A stretch of DNA of 23,159 bases. Origin: JBBDIM01 sp040880405 (GTDB lineage: Bacteria; Planctomycetota; Planctomycetia; Pirellulales; Pirellulaceae). The stretch is from the NCBI GenBank assembly GCA_040880405.1, contig JBBDIM010000122.1:1-23159 (forward strand), given 5' to 3'. Under the pieces are notes generated by a model. It was given only the letters and a program-made list of their open reading frames with translations, did no database searches and had not been told where the DNA came from. The position numbers and the translations under genes were made by a program. Positions 1-9,497 of this stretch are shown in pieces; positions within the stretch are counted from its first letter, which is position 1, and each line of letters begins with the position of its first letter.

Positions 1-35
1 AAACTGCGATTCGAATCTCTCGAAGGACGATTTTT

Positions 36-125
36 TAACCACGAATGACACGAATCACACGAATAGCCACCCAGAATTGAAAGCACTCCCAAAACCTCTC
101 CCCGTATTCGTGTCATTCGTGGTTA
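36..125. repeat. 20-bp perfect inverted repeat (AACCACGAATGACACGAAT type)
   Basis: TAACCACGAATGACACGAAT at 36-55 is exactly reverse-complemented at 106-125, with a 50-base spacer. The left arm is itself built from short ACGAAT units that continue to base 64. A related but different inverted repeat (AACCACGGATTACGCGG type) lies at 16,058-16,131. Both begin with AACCACG, suggesting one dispersed intergenic repeat class. No coding capacity is visible. Confidence 0.8.
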
Positions 126-145
126 TCCTTTGAACCTTTTGGTAG

Positions 146-164
146 CTGGGTGCCATGCCCACGC
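146..164 (+). repeat. Fragment of the GGTGCCATGCCCACGC dispersed repeat
   Basis: The string CTGGGTGCCATGCCCACGC at 146-164 recurs at 10,672-10,690 (plus) and, with one change (CATGTCCACGC), at about 16,270-16,285 on the minus strand. The 3' half of the hairpin seen in the other copies (GCGTGGGCATG) is not preserved here, so this looks like a decayed or truncated copy. Confidence 0.6.
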
Positions 165-609
165 CCTCCTAAAGGCTTGCTTGCGGGCGTTTAACCAAGG
201 AGGTTCACGCAAAAAACGGGGCTTACCGCAGACTGGGTACTTCGGGGTGAGTTTTCTTGATTTTCGACGAACCGGTCGGCCGATCGGTCGTATCTAACGA
301 ATACGTTTGATTTGACCCAGTTGCGGGGTGGTTGCCTGCGATCGAGGCGGGTTGGGGTAGGTGACGCACGCCATCAGTGGGTGTAATCAGAATACTCCAC
401 GCATTTTACCTGAATCCACTTGCCAAATGGGGGCGATTTGGCGCAGATTAATGGGTGTTTATCGGTTGTCCCAATTAGACTGGATCGTGGAGAAAAACAC
501 CCCCCAGGCGCTTTTCGTGCGGCTTGAAGGGTGGATTTGCCGACGATGACCCTGGAGAAGTTTTTCGGTTGCCAAGCATGCCCGCCCCTCACGCTCAGAC
601 AGTGATTCG

Positions 610-1383
610 ATGATTCAACTGACCACCAACAGCTCACTCGCCCCGGCCGGATACGACCGGTTGGAGCTTGCGTCAGGTCAACTTCATTTGTGGCGAATCT
701 CCCTAAATGCCTTGCCTGGCCAACTTCCCACGATGCGCGAGTCGCTCAGCGGTGACGAACGGCAAAGGGCCGCCCGGTTTGTGGCAGACGATCACGCCCG
801 CAGGTTCATCGTGGCCCATTCCGCCATGCGCGAAATTTTGGGCCGATATCTCGGGCTATCGGCGCGGGAACTTCGCCTGGAGACCGGCCAGCATGGCAAG
901 CCGCGACTCGCTCGGGCCTACAAGACATCCCTCTCGTTCAACCTCTCGCACTCGGCCGACTTGGCGGTGCTAGCAGTGGCCCCGGGCGGGGAAGTGGGGA
1001 TCGATATCGAGCAAATCCGCGAGGTTCGGAGCTTCCCGATGATGCTGGAGCGTTGCCTGTCTCGAGCCGAGCGCAACGACCTGGGGCGGATGCCGGCCGA
1101 GCAGCGGCATGCCGAGTTCCTTCGCTTCTGGACGCACAAGGAAGCGTACGTGAAGGCGTTTGGCGTTGGACTGCGTCAGCCGATGGATGGGATCACGGTC
1201 GATTTGGTGGCCCCGCCGGCCCGTAAGGTGGTCAATCATTTCGGGATCTTCCCGGATCAGGGGAATGTCTATCTAACCGACATCCACCCAGGCGAAGGGT
1301 TTGTGGGGGCCGTGGCAGCCACATCGGTCGACTGCTCCGAGGTCGAGACGTTTGGCTGGGTCGGTGGTCTAAACGCCGCGTAA
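610..1383 (+). CDS. 4'-phosphopantetheinyl transferase, Sfp type
   Basis: Transfers the phosphopantetheine arm of coenzyme A to the active serine of carrier proteins. The 257-residue length fits the Sfp/HetI class. The family signature is intact: GIDIE with magnesium-binding D132 and E134, then FWTHKEAYVK with W174, K177, E178 and K182. The N-terminal RHx-type part (about 75-110, including FNLSHSADLAVLAV) also fits. It is the first gene of the operon, 41 bases before a free-standing ACP and 377 bases before the megasynthase. Its likely substrates are therefore Ser54 of that ACP and Ser2088 of the megasynthase. The ATG at 610 has no strong Shine-Dalgarno sequence, so the exact start is uncertain. 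Family assignment is firm; the dedicated role is inferred from position. Confidence 0.93.
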   Translation: MIQLTTNSSLAPAGYDRLELASGQLHLWRISLNALPGQLPTMRESLSGDERQRAARFVADDHARRFIVAHSAMREILGRYLGLSARELRLETGQHGKPRLARAYKTSLSFNLSHSADLAVLAVAPGGEVGIDIEQIREVRSFPMMLERCLSRAERNDLGRMPAEQRHAEFLRFWTHKEAYVKAFGVGLRQPMDGITVDLVAPPARKVVNHFGIFPDQGNVYLTDIHPGEGFVGAVAATSVDCSEVETFGWVGGLNAA

Positions 1384-1408
1384 TCGGTAACATAATGAGT
1401 TACCAATT
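1382..1408. repeat. Small imperfect hairpin between PPTase and ACP genes
   Basis: GGTAAC (1386-1391) pairs with GTTACC (1399-1404) across a 7-base loop. Three further pairs outside are possible after one mismatch. It lies directly after the PPTase stop codon and just before the ACP ribosome binding site. It could affect relative expression or be chance; it has no U-tract and is not a standard terminator. Confidence 0.3.
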
Positions 1409-1414
1409 ACGCTT

Positions 1415-1420
1415 GAGGTG
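1415..1420 (+). promoter_or_regulatory. Ribosome binding site of the ACP gene
   Basis: GAGGTG at 1415-1420 (extending to GAGGTGAA) sits four bases before the ATG at 1425. It is the clearest Shine-Dalgarno sequence in the operon and supports the ACP start. The PPTase and PKS genes lack an equally good one, so the small carrier protein may be translated more strongly than its neighbours. Confidence 0.6.
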
Positions 1421-1424
1421 AACC

Positions 1425-1709
1425 ATGGCTGCTGAAAATGCCGAGCCGACCAAAAAAGGCTCGCCCCGCGAGGTGACGGCCGATGAGGTCCAAGACTGGA
1501 TCGTGGAATATCTGGCCAGGGAGCTGGATATCAGCCCCGCGAAAATCGACCCGCGCAACACGTTCGATTCCTTCGCGCTCGATTCCGCAACCGCGATCGG
1601 GATGACCGGCGATCTAGAGAGCTGGCTCGGACGCCGGATCGATCCCACGGTCGTCTACGACTATCCCACGATCGAGGAGTTCTCCGAATACTTGGCGAAC
1701 CAAGCGTAA
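1425..1709 (+). CDS. Free-standing acyl carrier protein
   Basis: A 94-residue carrier protein. The phosphopantetheine attachment motif is FALDSATAIG, with Ser54 as the modified residue. The surrounding helices (about 16-85) have the usual ACP pattern, ending in VVYDYPTIEEFSEYLA. The first ~15 residues are a charged, disordered-looking extension. This ACP subtype (DS followed by an alanine-rich helix and a YDYPT segment) is often seen beside fatty-acyl-AMP ligases or as a loading carrier for polyketide synthases. No such ligase is encoded in this operon. It lies 41 bases after the PPTase gene and 51 before the megasynthase, which already has its own ACP. A role as starter-unit carrier, or as acyl donor to the fused PLP domain, is inferred. 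Confidence 0.88.
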   Translation: MAAENAEPTKKGSPREVTADEVQDWIVEYLARELDISPAKIDPRNTFDSFALDSATAIGMTGDLESWLGRRIDPTVVYDYPTIEEFSEYLANQA

Positions 1710-1760
1710 GGATGCTCCCGTTTTCTCGTTCGCTTCCAACCAAGGCCTGAAGTCCGCCTC

Positions 1761-4700
1761 ATGGAATCTCAACACGAACCGATTGCCATTTTGGGGATCG
1801 GTTGTCGCTTGCCTGGTGCCGCTAACCCCACCGCGTTTTGGAATGCCTTAATCGCCGGCCGGGATGCCATTTCCGAAGTCCCGCCGGATCGCTGGGACCT
1901 GGACTCGATCTACTCCGACCAGCCAGCAACCCCCGGGAAGATGTCGACCCGGTTTGGGGGCTTCCTGGAGAACGTGGCCGATTTCGACCCCGCCTTTTTC
2001 GGCATCAGCGGCCGCGAGGCGGAACGGATGGACCCACAGCAGCGTTTGCTGCTGGAGGTGACTTGGGAAGCCTTGGAGAACGCCGGCATTCCAGTCCGTG
2101 GCCTGTCCGACAGCCAGACTGGGGTGTTCGTCGGAATCAGCAACAGCGACTACGGCCGGATGATGATCCGCGGACTCGACTCGCTCGGGGCCTACTCCGC
2201 GACCGGGAGTAGCCTGTCGATCGCCGCCAATCGGATTAGCTACCTGTTCAATTTACGAGGGCCGAGCATCGCGATTGATACCGCGTGCAGTTCCTCCTTG
2301 GTCGCGGCGCATTTGGCTTGCCGCAGTTTGCGGAGCGGTGAGTCGGACTTGGCGGTCGCCGCCGGGGTGAACTTGATTCTCACACCGGAAGGGACCGTGA
2401 CGTTTTCCCAGGCCCGGATGATGGCCCCGGATGGCAAGTGCAAAACATTCGACGCCAAGGCGGATGGTTACGTGCGGGGTGAAGGCTGCGGGGCGGTGAT
2501 CCTCAAACGACTGAGCGACGCCCGTCGCGACGGAGACGACATCCTGGCGGTGATCCATGGTTCGGCCATCAACCAAGATGGCCTCACCAACGGGCTGACC
2601 GCACCCAACGGTCCTTCGCAGCAGGAAGTGATCCGGGCCGCGCTGCGTGACGCCGACATCGACCCGGAAGAGATCGAATACATTGAGGCCCACGGGACCG
2701 GTACGTCGCTGGGAGACCCGATTGAGGTTCGATCCTTGCGGGCCGTGTTAGCGGAGCAGCGCGACGCCACGCATCCGCTGCGGATTGGGTCGGTGAAAAC
2801 CAACATCGGGCACTTGGAATCAGCGGCCGGTGTAGCGGGTTTACTTAAGCTGGTGCTTTCGCTATCCCATGGAAAGATTCCGCCCCATCTCAACTTCGAG
2901 ACGCTCAACCCCTACATCGATTTAAAGGGGGTGCCGATCGAGATCCCCACCGAGCCGACCGAGTGGATCCACGAGGCAGGGAAACGTTTGGCGGGGATCA
3001 GCGCCTTTGGGTTTGGCGGAACCAACTGTCACATGATTGTGGGGGACTACCCCCGGCAAGCGGCTGTGCCAACCCAGGAATCGGGCGAGTTGCTGTTGCC
3101 CGTGGTGCTTTCGGCCCAGGACAACCAGGCCTTGGCCGCGACCGCCGGAACTTATGCCGATCACCTCGATCCGGCGGCACCGTTGGCCGATTTCGCGATG
3201 TCGGCGGCTTGTGGCCGGTCGGTGCTCGATCGGCGGAAAGTGTTGCTGGCCAAGTCCTCGGCCGAGTCGATCGAAGGGCTCAAAAAGTTCGCCAGTCAGT
3301 CCCCTGAGGCACCGGCCGAAGGGCGGAAACGCCACAAGGTCGCCTTCCTGTTCACCGGTCAGGGTTCCCAGCAAAGCGGCATGGGACGCGGGCTGTACGA
3401 GACCGAGCCGGTTTACCAAGCGGCGATCGACCGCTGCGCGGAGATCTTGGCCAAGTCCGATGTCCCGCTGCTCGAAGTGCTGTTCGGTGAGAAAAACCCG
3501 GAGGCGATCAACCAGACGGCAATGTCGCAGCCAGCACTCTTTGCCACGGAGTACGCCTTGGCGGAGCTTTGGAAATCGTGGGGAGTCCGTCCCCAGATGG
3601 CCATCGGGCATAGTGTGGGTGAGTATGTCGCGGCCTGTGTCGCGGGGGTGTTTAGCCTGGAAGACGCCCTCAAGCTGATCGCCTTGCGGGGCAAACTGAT
3701 GCAGTCGCTGCCCGCCGGTGGGGCGATGCTGGCGGTCGCCTGTGGTAGCGTGCGTCTGAAGGAGTTGCTGGGTACGCGGTTAGACAATGTCTCGGTCGCC
3801 GCGTACAACAGCCCGCAGCAGACCGTGCTTTCCGGAAAGCAGAGCGAGATCGATCGCGTCGCGGAAGATTGCGCGCAAGCGGGGATTCGTGTCACGCCGC
3901 TGACCGTCTCGCACGCCTTCCATTCCGAGTTAATGGAACCGATCCTCGATGAGTTCGAAGCGGCCGTCACGGCGATTCGTCGCAATAAGCCGAGCTTCCC
4001 GATCGCCTGCAATCTGACCGGCGAACTAGTAACGACCGAATTGACGGATCCCACGTACTGGCGGAATCACCTGCGACAGGCGGTTCGTTTCGCCGACGGG
4101 ATGCAGGCCTTGGCCGCCAAGGGGGCGACCATCTTTATCGAGATCGGCCCGCAGCCGATTTTGACCAGTTTGGGGCGTGCTTGTCTGACCGATAATGAAC
4201 TTGTTTGGCTGCCCAGTTTACGTAGCGGACGCGACCCACGGAGCATCATCTATCGCTCATTGGGCGATCTGTTCGAGCAGGGGATTTCCATCGATTGGCG
4301 GGGTGTCTTCGCGCCGCGGAAGGCGAAGCGGATCGAACTGCCGACCTACCCATTCCAGCGGAGCCGGTTCTGGGGGCCCGATGTCCTCGACGTCGAGTTC
4401 CCCCAAGGGAGTTGTTCTTCAGAGAGTGGCTCCGGCAAGCTAACGACTCAAGCGACTGGGCATCCACTGCTGGGCAGTCTGATCCCGACCGCGACCGACG
4501 AAGTGGTGTATCAAAGCACGCTCTCCGCCTCATTCCCGAAATACCTGGCGGACCATCAGCTCTTCGGCCAGGCGGTCTTTCCCGCGACGGGGTATGCGGA
4601 GCTTGCCTTGGCGGCGGCCCACGCTTACTTTCAGACCGAGGGGGTTCACCTCACCGGGCTCAGCGTCCAGCAGCCACTGGTCTTGCCCGAAACCGGTAAT

Positions 4701-7700
4701 GCAACCATCCAACTGCTGCTGCTTCCCGAAGGGGAAGGGCAGGCCGCGTTCCGCGTGCTCAGCCGTGAAAGCTCCGGTCCCATCGATTCCGTTTGGCGGC
4801 TGCACGCTTCCGGCAAAATGGCGACCGGAACCCAAGTGCCTGAAGAGCCGGTTCCGGTCTCGGAGATCTTCCTGCGGCTCCAGCGTCAGATCGACGTGCC
4901 GCAATTTTATCGCCAGGCCAAATCGACCGGGCTGGAATATGGCCCCGGGTTCCAGGGGATTCAGCAACTCGGCGCGGGCGAAGACGAAACGCTCGCCGAG
5001 ATTTTGTTGCCAGCGGCCATCAGTGGAGACCTCGGCAAGTACCACGTTCACCCTGCCCTGTTGGATGCCTGCCTGCAAACGGTGGGTGGACTGCTCGAAG
5101 CGGAACTGCCGGATGGGACCACCTTCATTCCGGTGGGGATGCGGGCCGTTCGTCCGCTTGTCGGCAGCCTGCCCAACCGGGTCATCTGCTATAGCCGCAT
5201 CACGGCCCGTAAGACGGGTCGCCAACCACAAATTGAAGCCGATCTGACCCTCTGCACCGAACAGGGTGAGCCGCTGCTGGAAGTGGAAGGGTTGCGGCTG
5301 GTGCGGATTCGCCGCGTCGACCTGCAAAAACGGCTGTTGCCGGATGTCGACCGCTGGCTGCATGAGATCCGCTGGGTTGAAACGCCCCGGCTAGGTAGTC
5401 CGCTGTCGGTCGACGAGGAAAAGTTGCCGGTCTGGTTGGTGTTTGGTTGCGGCTGCGATCTGACGCGGCACGTGATGCAGGAGCTCCGTGAGCGACGGCA
5501 ACGCTGCGTGCTGGTCCAGCCAGGAACGGAGCTGGGGCTGTCCGAGGACGAGGCCCTGATCGATCCGACCGATCCCACCCAATTCCGCGACCTGCTGCAG
5601 ATGCTCAACCTCCGCGAGCCGGGCCAACTGCGCGGTGTGCTCTTTCTACTGGGTGTCGACGACCGCTTGCCGACTCAGGACGAGGTTTCGCTGGTCGAAG
5701 AGTCGGTCGGTGGCTGTGAGGCCTTACTGCATCTGGGCCAGGCTCTGGCCGAACTGAACGACCAAACACCCAAGTTGACGGTGGTGACCGTCGGTGGCCA
5801 GCAGGTCGAGGAGTCCGCCCCGACCACGCAGCCGGTGCAATCGGCCGTGTGGGCCTTGGCCGGGGTGATCGCCAACGAGCTGCCGAAACTCGCCTGCACC
5901 CGGATCGACTTAGACCCCGACGCCACCGACAGCCCGGCTCGGCTGTTTGGTGAAATGTGGGTCCCCGATAAGGAAACCGACATCGCGTTGCGTGGCGGTC
6001 AGCGTTACGCCGCCCGGTTATTGCCGCAGTCAGCGAGCGACTCGACCAAGCTGGAACTGCCTGAAAGTGCGTACCAGCTTGGTTTGGAAAAGTTCGGCCA
6101 GCTCACCAATTTAACGCTGAAACCCAAAGAGCGAACCGAACCACGGGGGACCGAAGTCGAGATCGAGGTGAAGGCCTCCGGGCTCAACTTCCGCGACGTC
6201 CTGAGGGCGCTCGGGATGTTGCAAGAGCATGAGAAGGAAATCGGCATCCTAAGTGAGGCCGATGTGACCTTCGGTTTCGAGTGCGCGGGAATCGTGACCA
6301 AGGTGGGCGAGGAGGTGCAGGGCATCGCCGTGGGTGACGAGGTGTTGGCCCTTTCGACCGCCAGCATGACCAGTCACCTGCTGGTCGATCAGCGGTACGT
6401 GGCGGCCAAGCCTGTGGGGCAAACCTTCACCGAAGCGGCGACCATTCCGCTGGCCTACCTCACCGCGCACTACGGCCTCAACCATCTGGCCCAACTGAAA
6501 AAGGGAGAAAAAGTCCTAATCCATGCCGCCGCGGGCGGGGTCGGACAGGCGGCGGTTGCCTTAGCGAAAGCGGCCGGGGCGGAAATCTACGCGACCGCCA
6601 GCCAAGGCAAGTGGGAATTTCTTCACGAGCTGGGTGTGCGGTACGTCTACGACTCGCGCACGACCAAGTTCGCGCAGCAGATCTTGGCAGAGACCGACGG
6701 CCAAGGGGTGGACGTCGTGCTGAACAGCCTGAACCAAGATTTCATCACCAAGAGTGTCGAAGTTTTGGCCCCGAATGGCCGGTTTGTCGAGATCGGCAAG
6801 ATTGGTATCTGGACCGAAGAACAGTTCCTCGCCGCGCTGCCCGAGGCGACTTACTTTCCGTTCGACTTGGGTGAAGAGGAACGCGCCGCCCCGGGGTTGA
6901 TCGCGAAACTGCTGACGGAGCTGTTGCCTCGATTCGAGTCGAACGAGATTTCGCCGCTGCCATATCAGGCCTACCCGATTACCGCCGCGGTCGACGCCTT
7001 CCGCTTCATGCAGCAGGCCAAACACCGGGGCAAAGTGGTGCTGACGATGCCCGCACGGTCGGCGGAAGAGGGCTCGATCAAGCCAGATCGAACCTACCTG
7101 GTGACCGGCGGAACCGGGGCGATTGGCCTGGAGGTCGCCGCGTGGTTGATCCAGCGGGGTGCAAACTCCGTGGTGCTGACCAATCGGAGCGGAACGGTCC
7201 CGGAATCGGCCGAGCCGCGGATCGCCGCGTGGAGAGAAGAAGAGATCCAGGTGGTGGTCACTTCCATGGACGCCAGCGACCGGAATCAGGTGGCGACCGC
7301 GCTTGAGTTTATTGAGCACGACCTGCCTCCCTTGGCTGGCGTGTTCCATGCCGCCGGTGTCCTCCAGGATGCCACGATCGCGCAGCAGGACTGGGCCCAC
7401 TTCGAGCAGGTGATGGCCCCCAAGGTGGATGGCACCTGGCATCTGCACTGCCTCACCCACGATTTGCCGCTCGACTATTTCGTCTGCTTCTCGTCGATCG
7501 CCTCGGTGATCGGTTCACCGGGTCAGGCGAATTACGCCGCTGCAAATGCCTTCATGGATGGCCTCATGCGGTATCGCCGTGGCTTGGGGCAACCGGGGCT
7601 CAGCATCAACTGGGGCCCTTGGAGCGGCGGCGGGATGGCCGCCGGACAAGATCCACGTCGCTGGGCCGCGATCGGCCTGGGTACGATCAGCCCACCGGAA

Positions 7701-9497
7701 GGCTTGCTGGCCTTAGAGCAATTGCTCGACGGCGAACAGGCCAATGTTGGGGTGTTCCCAATCGACTGGTCGAAGTTCCTGCGGCAGTTCCCACGCAACA
7801 AGCATCCACGCCTGCTAGAAGGTCTCGCCCAGGTGCATCGCCAAGAGGCGGCCACGGCGGCATCGAGTAGCGGCGGCCTGGCCGAGCAAATCGCGAATTC
7901 CAAGGGATCGCGAAGGGCCAAGCTCATTGCCGAACTGGTCGCCGCTCAGGCTGCGGGGACCTTGGGCGTTTCGGCCAGCACGCTCGACCGAGCCAGGCCC
8001 CTCGCGGAGATGGGGCTCGATTCGCTGATGGGAATCGAACTGAAGAGCGGCCTGGAGGCGGAACTCGATCTGGAGATCCCGGTCGAGAACTTCTCGGCAG
8101 AAACCACCGTCACCACCCTGGCTACCGCGATCCAAGGGCTGATGGGTGTCGAGGCCGAAGGGAATGATGATGGAGATGACGAGGACTCGTCCGCCGAGCA
8201 GGCCGCCTCTTCCAGCAAGGAGAAGAAGGCCAAGCAGCGGACCGTTGAGGAAATTCCCACGGAAGAATACGACGTGGCCGCCTTCCCGGAAGTGGTGCAA
8301 CTCAAAGAGCGGCTAGAGGGAATTACGCGGATGGGGATGGAGAATCCCTATTTCGACGTCCACCAACGCGTCACCAACGACACGACGATGATCAATGGCC
8401 GGGAGATGATCAACTTCTCCAGCTACAACTACGTCGGCAGCAGCGGGGCCCCGGAAGTGAACCAGGCCGCGATGGAGGCGATCCAGCAGTATGGCACCAG
8501 CGTCTCGGCCAGTCGCGTGGTTTCCGGCGAGAAGACGATTCACCGCGAGCTGGAAAAGGAGATCTGCGATTTCCTGGGTGCCGAGGCCGCGATCGTGTTT
8601 GTCGGCGGGCACTCCACCAACGAGACCACCATCGGCCACCTGATGAAGCCGGGCGACTTGATCCTGCATGACGAACTGGCCCACAATAGTTTGATTCAAG
8701 GTTGCATCCTGTCCGGGGCCCAACGCCGCGCGTTTCCCCATAACGACGCCGATGCCTGCGAGCGGATGATGGCCGAAATGCGGGGCCAATACCGCCGGGC
8801 GTTGATTGTCGTGGAGGGTGTCTACAGCATGGATGGCGACTACTGCGACCTGCCCCGGTTTGTCGAGATCAAGGACAAGTACAAGGGGATGTTGTTCCTG
8901 GACGAGGCCCACTCGATCGGCACGATGGGCAAGACGGGCCGGGGCATGGTCGAGCACTTCGGGATGAAAGCCACTCAGGTCGAGTTCCTGATGGCGACGC
9001 TTTCCAAGTCGTTTGGAAGCTGCGGTGGATATATCGCCGGCAAGCGAGAACTGGTGGAGTACCTCAAGTACACCGCCCCAGGGTTTGTCTACAGTGTCGG
9101 CATTCCACCCGCGAATGCCGCGGCTGCCGCTGCTTCGATTCGGCGGATCGCCAACCACCCGGAAATCGTCCGCCGCTGCATCGACAACTCGTCTTTGTTC
9201 CTGACACTCGCGAAAGAGCAAGGTCTCGACACGGGGCTCAGCAACCACACGCCGGTGGTTCCGGTGATCATCGGCAACTCGATGAAGGCCCTGCGGCTCT
9301 CACGCGGGCTGTACCACCGAGGGATCAACGTCCAGCCGATCATGTATCCGGCAGTGGAAGAGAAGGCGGCTCGGCTGCGGTTCTTCATCACTACCGACCA
9401 CACCGAAAAACAGATCCGCACGACGATCGACGCCACGGTGGAGGAACTCGCCAAGCTGGAAGCCGCCTCCGATCAACACCAACCGCAATCGGTGTAA
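1761..9497 (+). CDS. Type I fully reducing polyketide synthase fused to an alpha-oxoamine synthase
   Basis: A 2578-residue megasynthase. Domains in order: KS about 5-430 (C176, H311, H351); AT about 526-830 (GHSVGE with S618, and HAFH at 718-721, the usual malonyl-CoA signature); DH about 900-1190 (H932 in HxxxGxxxxP, D1102 in DACLQ); structural pseudo-KR about 1200-1420; ER about 1430-1755 (NADPH loop HAAAGGVGQ at 1588-1596); KR about 1775-1965 (TGGTGAIG, K1888, S1912, Y1925; LQD at 1868-1870 suggests a B-type ketoreductase); ACP about 2045-2127 (S2088). A 45-residue acidic/serine/lysine linker follows, then a PLP-dependent alpha-oxoamine synthase about 2174-2570 (stacking H2308, DEAHS at 2381-2385, Schiff-base K2416). 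All catalytic residues are present. There is no thioesterase, reductase release domain or C-methyltransferase. Known alpha-oxoamine synthases (serine palmitoyltransferase, BioF, fumonisin Fum8, SxtA) condense an amino acid with an acyl thioester and lose CO2. A long-chain alpha-amino ketone product is the natural inference; amino acid and chain length cannot be read from sequence. Confidence 0.95.
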   Translation: MESQHEPIAILGIGCRLPGAANPTAFWNALIAGRDAISEVPPDRWDLDSIYSDQPATPGKMSTRFGGFLENVADFDPAFFGISGREAERMDPQQRLLLEVTWEALENAGIPVRGLSDSQTGVFVGISNSDYGRMMIRGLDSLGAYSATGSSLSIAANRISYLFNLRGPSIAIDTACSSSLVAAHLACRSLRSGESDLAVAAGVNLILTPEGTVTFSQARMMAPDGKCKTFDAKADGYVRGEGCGAVILKRLSDARRDGDDILAVIHGSAINQDGLTNGLTAPNGPSQQEVIRAALRDADIDPEEIEYIEAHGTGTSLGDPIEVRSLRAVLAEQRDATHPLRIGSVKTNIGHLESAAGVAGLLKLVLSLSHGKIPPHLNFETLNPYIDLKGVPIEIPTEPTEWIHEAGKRLAGISAFGFGGTNCHMIVGDYPRQAAVPTQESGELLLPVVLSAQDNQALAATAGTYADHLDPAAPLADFAMSAACGRSVLDRRKVLLAKSSAESIEGLKKFASQSPEAPAEGRKRHKVAFLFTGQGSQQSGMGRGLYETEPVYQAAIDRCAEILAKSDVPLLEVLFGEKNPEAINQTAMSQPALFATEYALAELWKSWGVRPQMAIGHSVGEYVAACVAGVFSLEDALKLIALRGKLMQSLPAGGAMLAVACGSVRLKELLGTRLDNVSVAAYNSPQQTVLSGKQSEIDRVAEDCAQAGIRVTPLTVSHAFHSELMEPILDEFEAAVTAIRRNKPSFPIACNLTGELVTTELTDPTYWRNHLRQAVRFADGMQALAAKGATIFIEIGPQPILTSLGRACLTDNELVWLPSLRSGRDPRSIIYRSLGDLFEQGISIDWRGVFAPRKAKRIELPTYPFQRSRFWGPDVLDVEFPQGSCSSESGSGKLTTQATGHPLLGSLIPTATDEVVYQSTLSASFPKYLADHQLFGQAVFPATGYAELALAAAHAYFQTEGVHLTGLSVQQPLVLPETGNATIQLLLLPEGEGQAAFRVLSRESSGPIDSVWRLHASGKMATGTQVPEEPVPVSEIFLRLQRQIDVPQFYRQAKSTGLEYGPGFQGIQQLGAGEDETLAEILLPAAISGDLGKYHVHPALLDACLQTVGGLLEAELPDGTTFIPVGMRAVRPLVGSLPNRVICYSRITARKTGRQPQIEADLTLCTEQGEPLLEVEGLRLVRIRRVDLQKRLLPDVDRWLHEIRWVETPRLGSPLSVDEEKLPVWLVFGCGCDLTRHVMQELRERRQRCVLVQPGTELGLSEDEALIDPTDPTQFRDLLQMLNLREPGQLRGVLFLLGVDDRLPTQDEVSLVEESVGGCEALLHLGQALAELNDQTPKLTVVTVGGQQVEESAPTTQPVQSAVWALAGVIANELPKLACTRIDLDPDATDSPARLFGEMWVPDKETDIALRGGQRYAARLLPQSASDSTKLELPESAYQLGLEKFGQLTNLTLKPKERTEPRGTEVEIEVKASGLNFRDVLRALGMLQEHEKEIGILSEADVTFGFECAGIVTKVGEEVQGIAVGDEVLALSTASMTSHLLVDQRYVAAKPVGQTFTEAATIPLAYLTAHYGLNHLAQLKKGEKVLIHAAAGGVGQAAVALAKAAGAEIYATASQGKWEFLHELGVRYVYDSRTTKFAQQILAETDGQGVDVVLNSLNQDFITKSVEVLAPNGRFVEIGKIGIWTEEQFLAALPEATYFPFDLGEEERAAPGLIAKLLTELLPRFESNEISPLPYQAYPITAAVDAFRFMQQAKHRGKVVLTMPARSAEEGSIKPDRTYLVTGGTGAIGLEVAAWLIQRGANSVVLTNRSGTVPESAEPRIAAWREEEIQVVVTSMDASDRNQVATALEFIEHDLPPLAGVFHAAGVLQDATIAQQDWAHFEQVMAPKVDGTWHLHCLTHDLPLDYFVCFSSIASVIGSPGQANYAAANAFMDGLMRYRRGLGQPGLSINWGPWSGGGMAAGQDPRRWAAIGLGTISPPEGLLALEQLLDGEQANVGVFPIDWSKFLRQFPRNKHPRLLEGLAQVHRQEAATAASSSGGLAEQIANSKGSRRAKLIAELVAAQAAGTLGVSASTLDRARPLAEMGLDSLMGIELKSGLEAELDLEIPVENFSAETTVTTLATAIQGLMGVEAEGNDDGDDEDSSAEQAASSSKEKKAKQRTVEEIPTEEYDVAAFPEVVQLKERLEGITRMGMENPYFDVHQRVTNDTTMINGREMINFSSYNYVGSSGAPEVNQAAMEAIQQYGTSVSASRVVSGEKTIHRELEKEICDFLGAEAAIVFVGGHSTNETTIGHLMKPGDLILHDELAHNSLIQGCILSGAQRRAFPHNDADACERMMAEMRGQYRRALIVVEGVYSMDGDYCDLPRFVEIKDKYKGMLFLDEAHSIGTMGKTGRGMVEHFGMKATQVEFLMATLSKSFGSCGGYIAGKRELVEYLKYTAPGFVYSVGIPPANAAAAAASIRRIANHPEIVRRCIDNSSLFLTLAKEQGLDTGLSNHTPVVPVIIGNSMKALRLSRGLYHRGINVQPIMYPAVEEKAARLRFFITTDHTEKQIRTTIDATVEELAKLEAASDQHQPQSV

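Larger units (their letters stand above)
1..609. other. Non-coding leader region upstream of the polyketide operon
   Basis: No convincing gene lies here. The first 125 bases contain a perfect 20-bp inverted repeat, followed by a GGTGCCATGCCCACGC repeat fragment. The rest (about 195-600) should contain the promoter of the PPTase-ACP-PKS operon, but I cannot pick out a clear -35/-10 pair. An isolated purine-rich AAGGAGGT sits at 197-204 with no start codon at a usable distance. A 62-codon frame at 361-549 and an 87-codon antisense frame at 374-637 look like chance openings, with no recognisable domain or start context. Confidence 0.5.

Noticed and set aside
197..204. AAGGAGGT as a ribosome binding site for a missed leader peptide
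   Set aside because: No ATG, GTG or TTG lies at a workable distance with an open frame of useful length.
361..637. Small frames on both strands (62 aa plus, 87 aa minus) before the PPTase gene
   Set aside because: No domain, no ribosome site, arginine/cysteine-rich composition typical of chance frames; the minus frame runs into the PPTase start.
5400..6020. C-methyltransferase domain between DH and ER
   Set aside because: The roughly 220-residue segment lacks a SAM-binding motif and has the size and strand pattern of the structural pseudo-KR.
2253..9248. Long antisense frames within the PKS gene (up to about 311 codons)
   Set aside because: They are the usual by-product of high-GC codon bias opposite a real gene; none has recognisable motifs.
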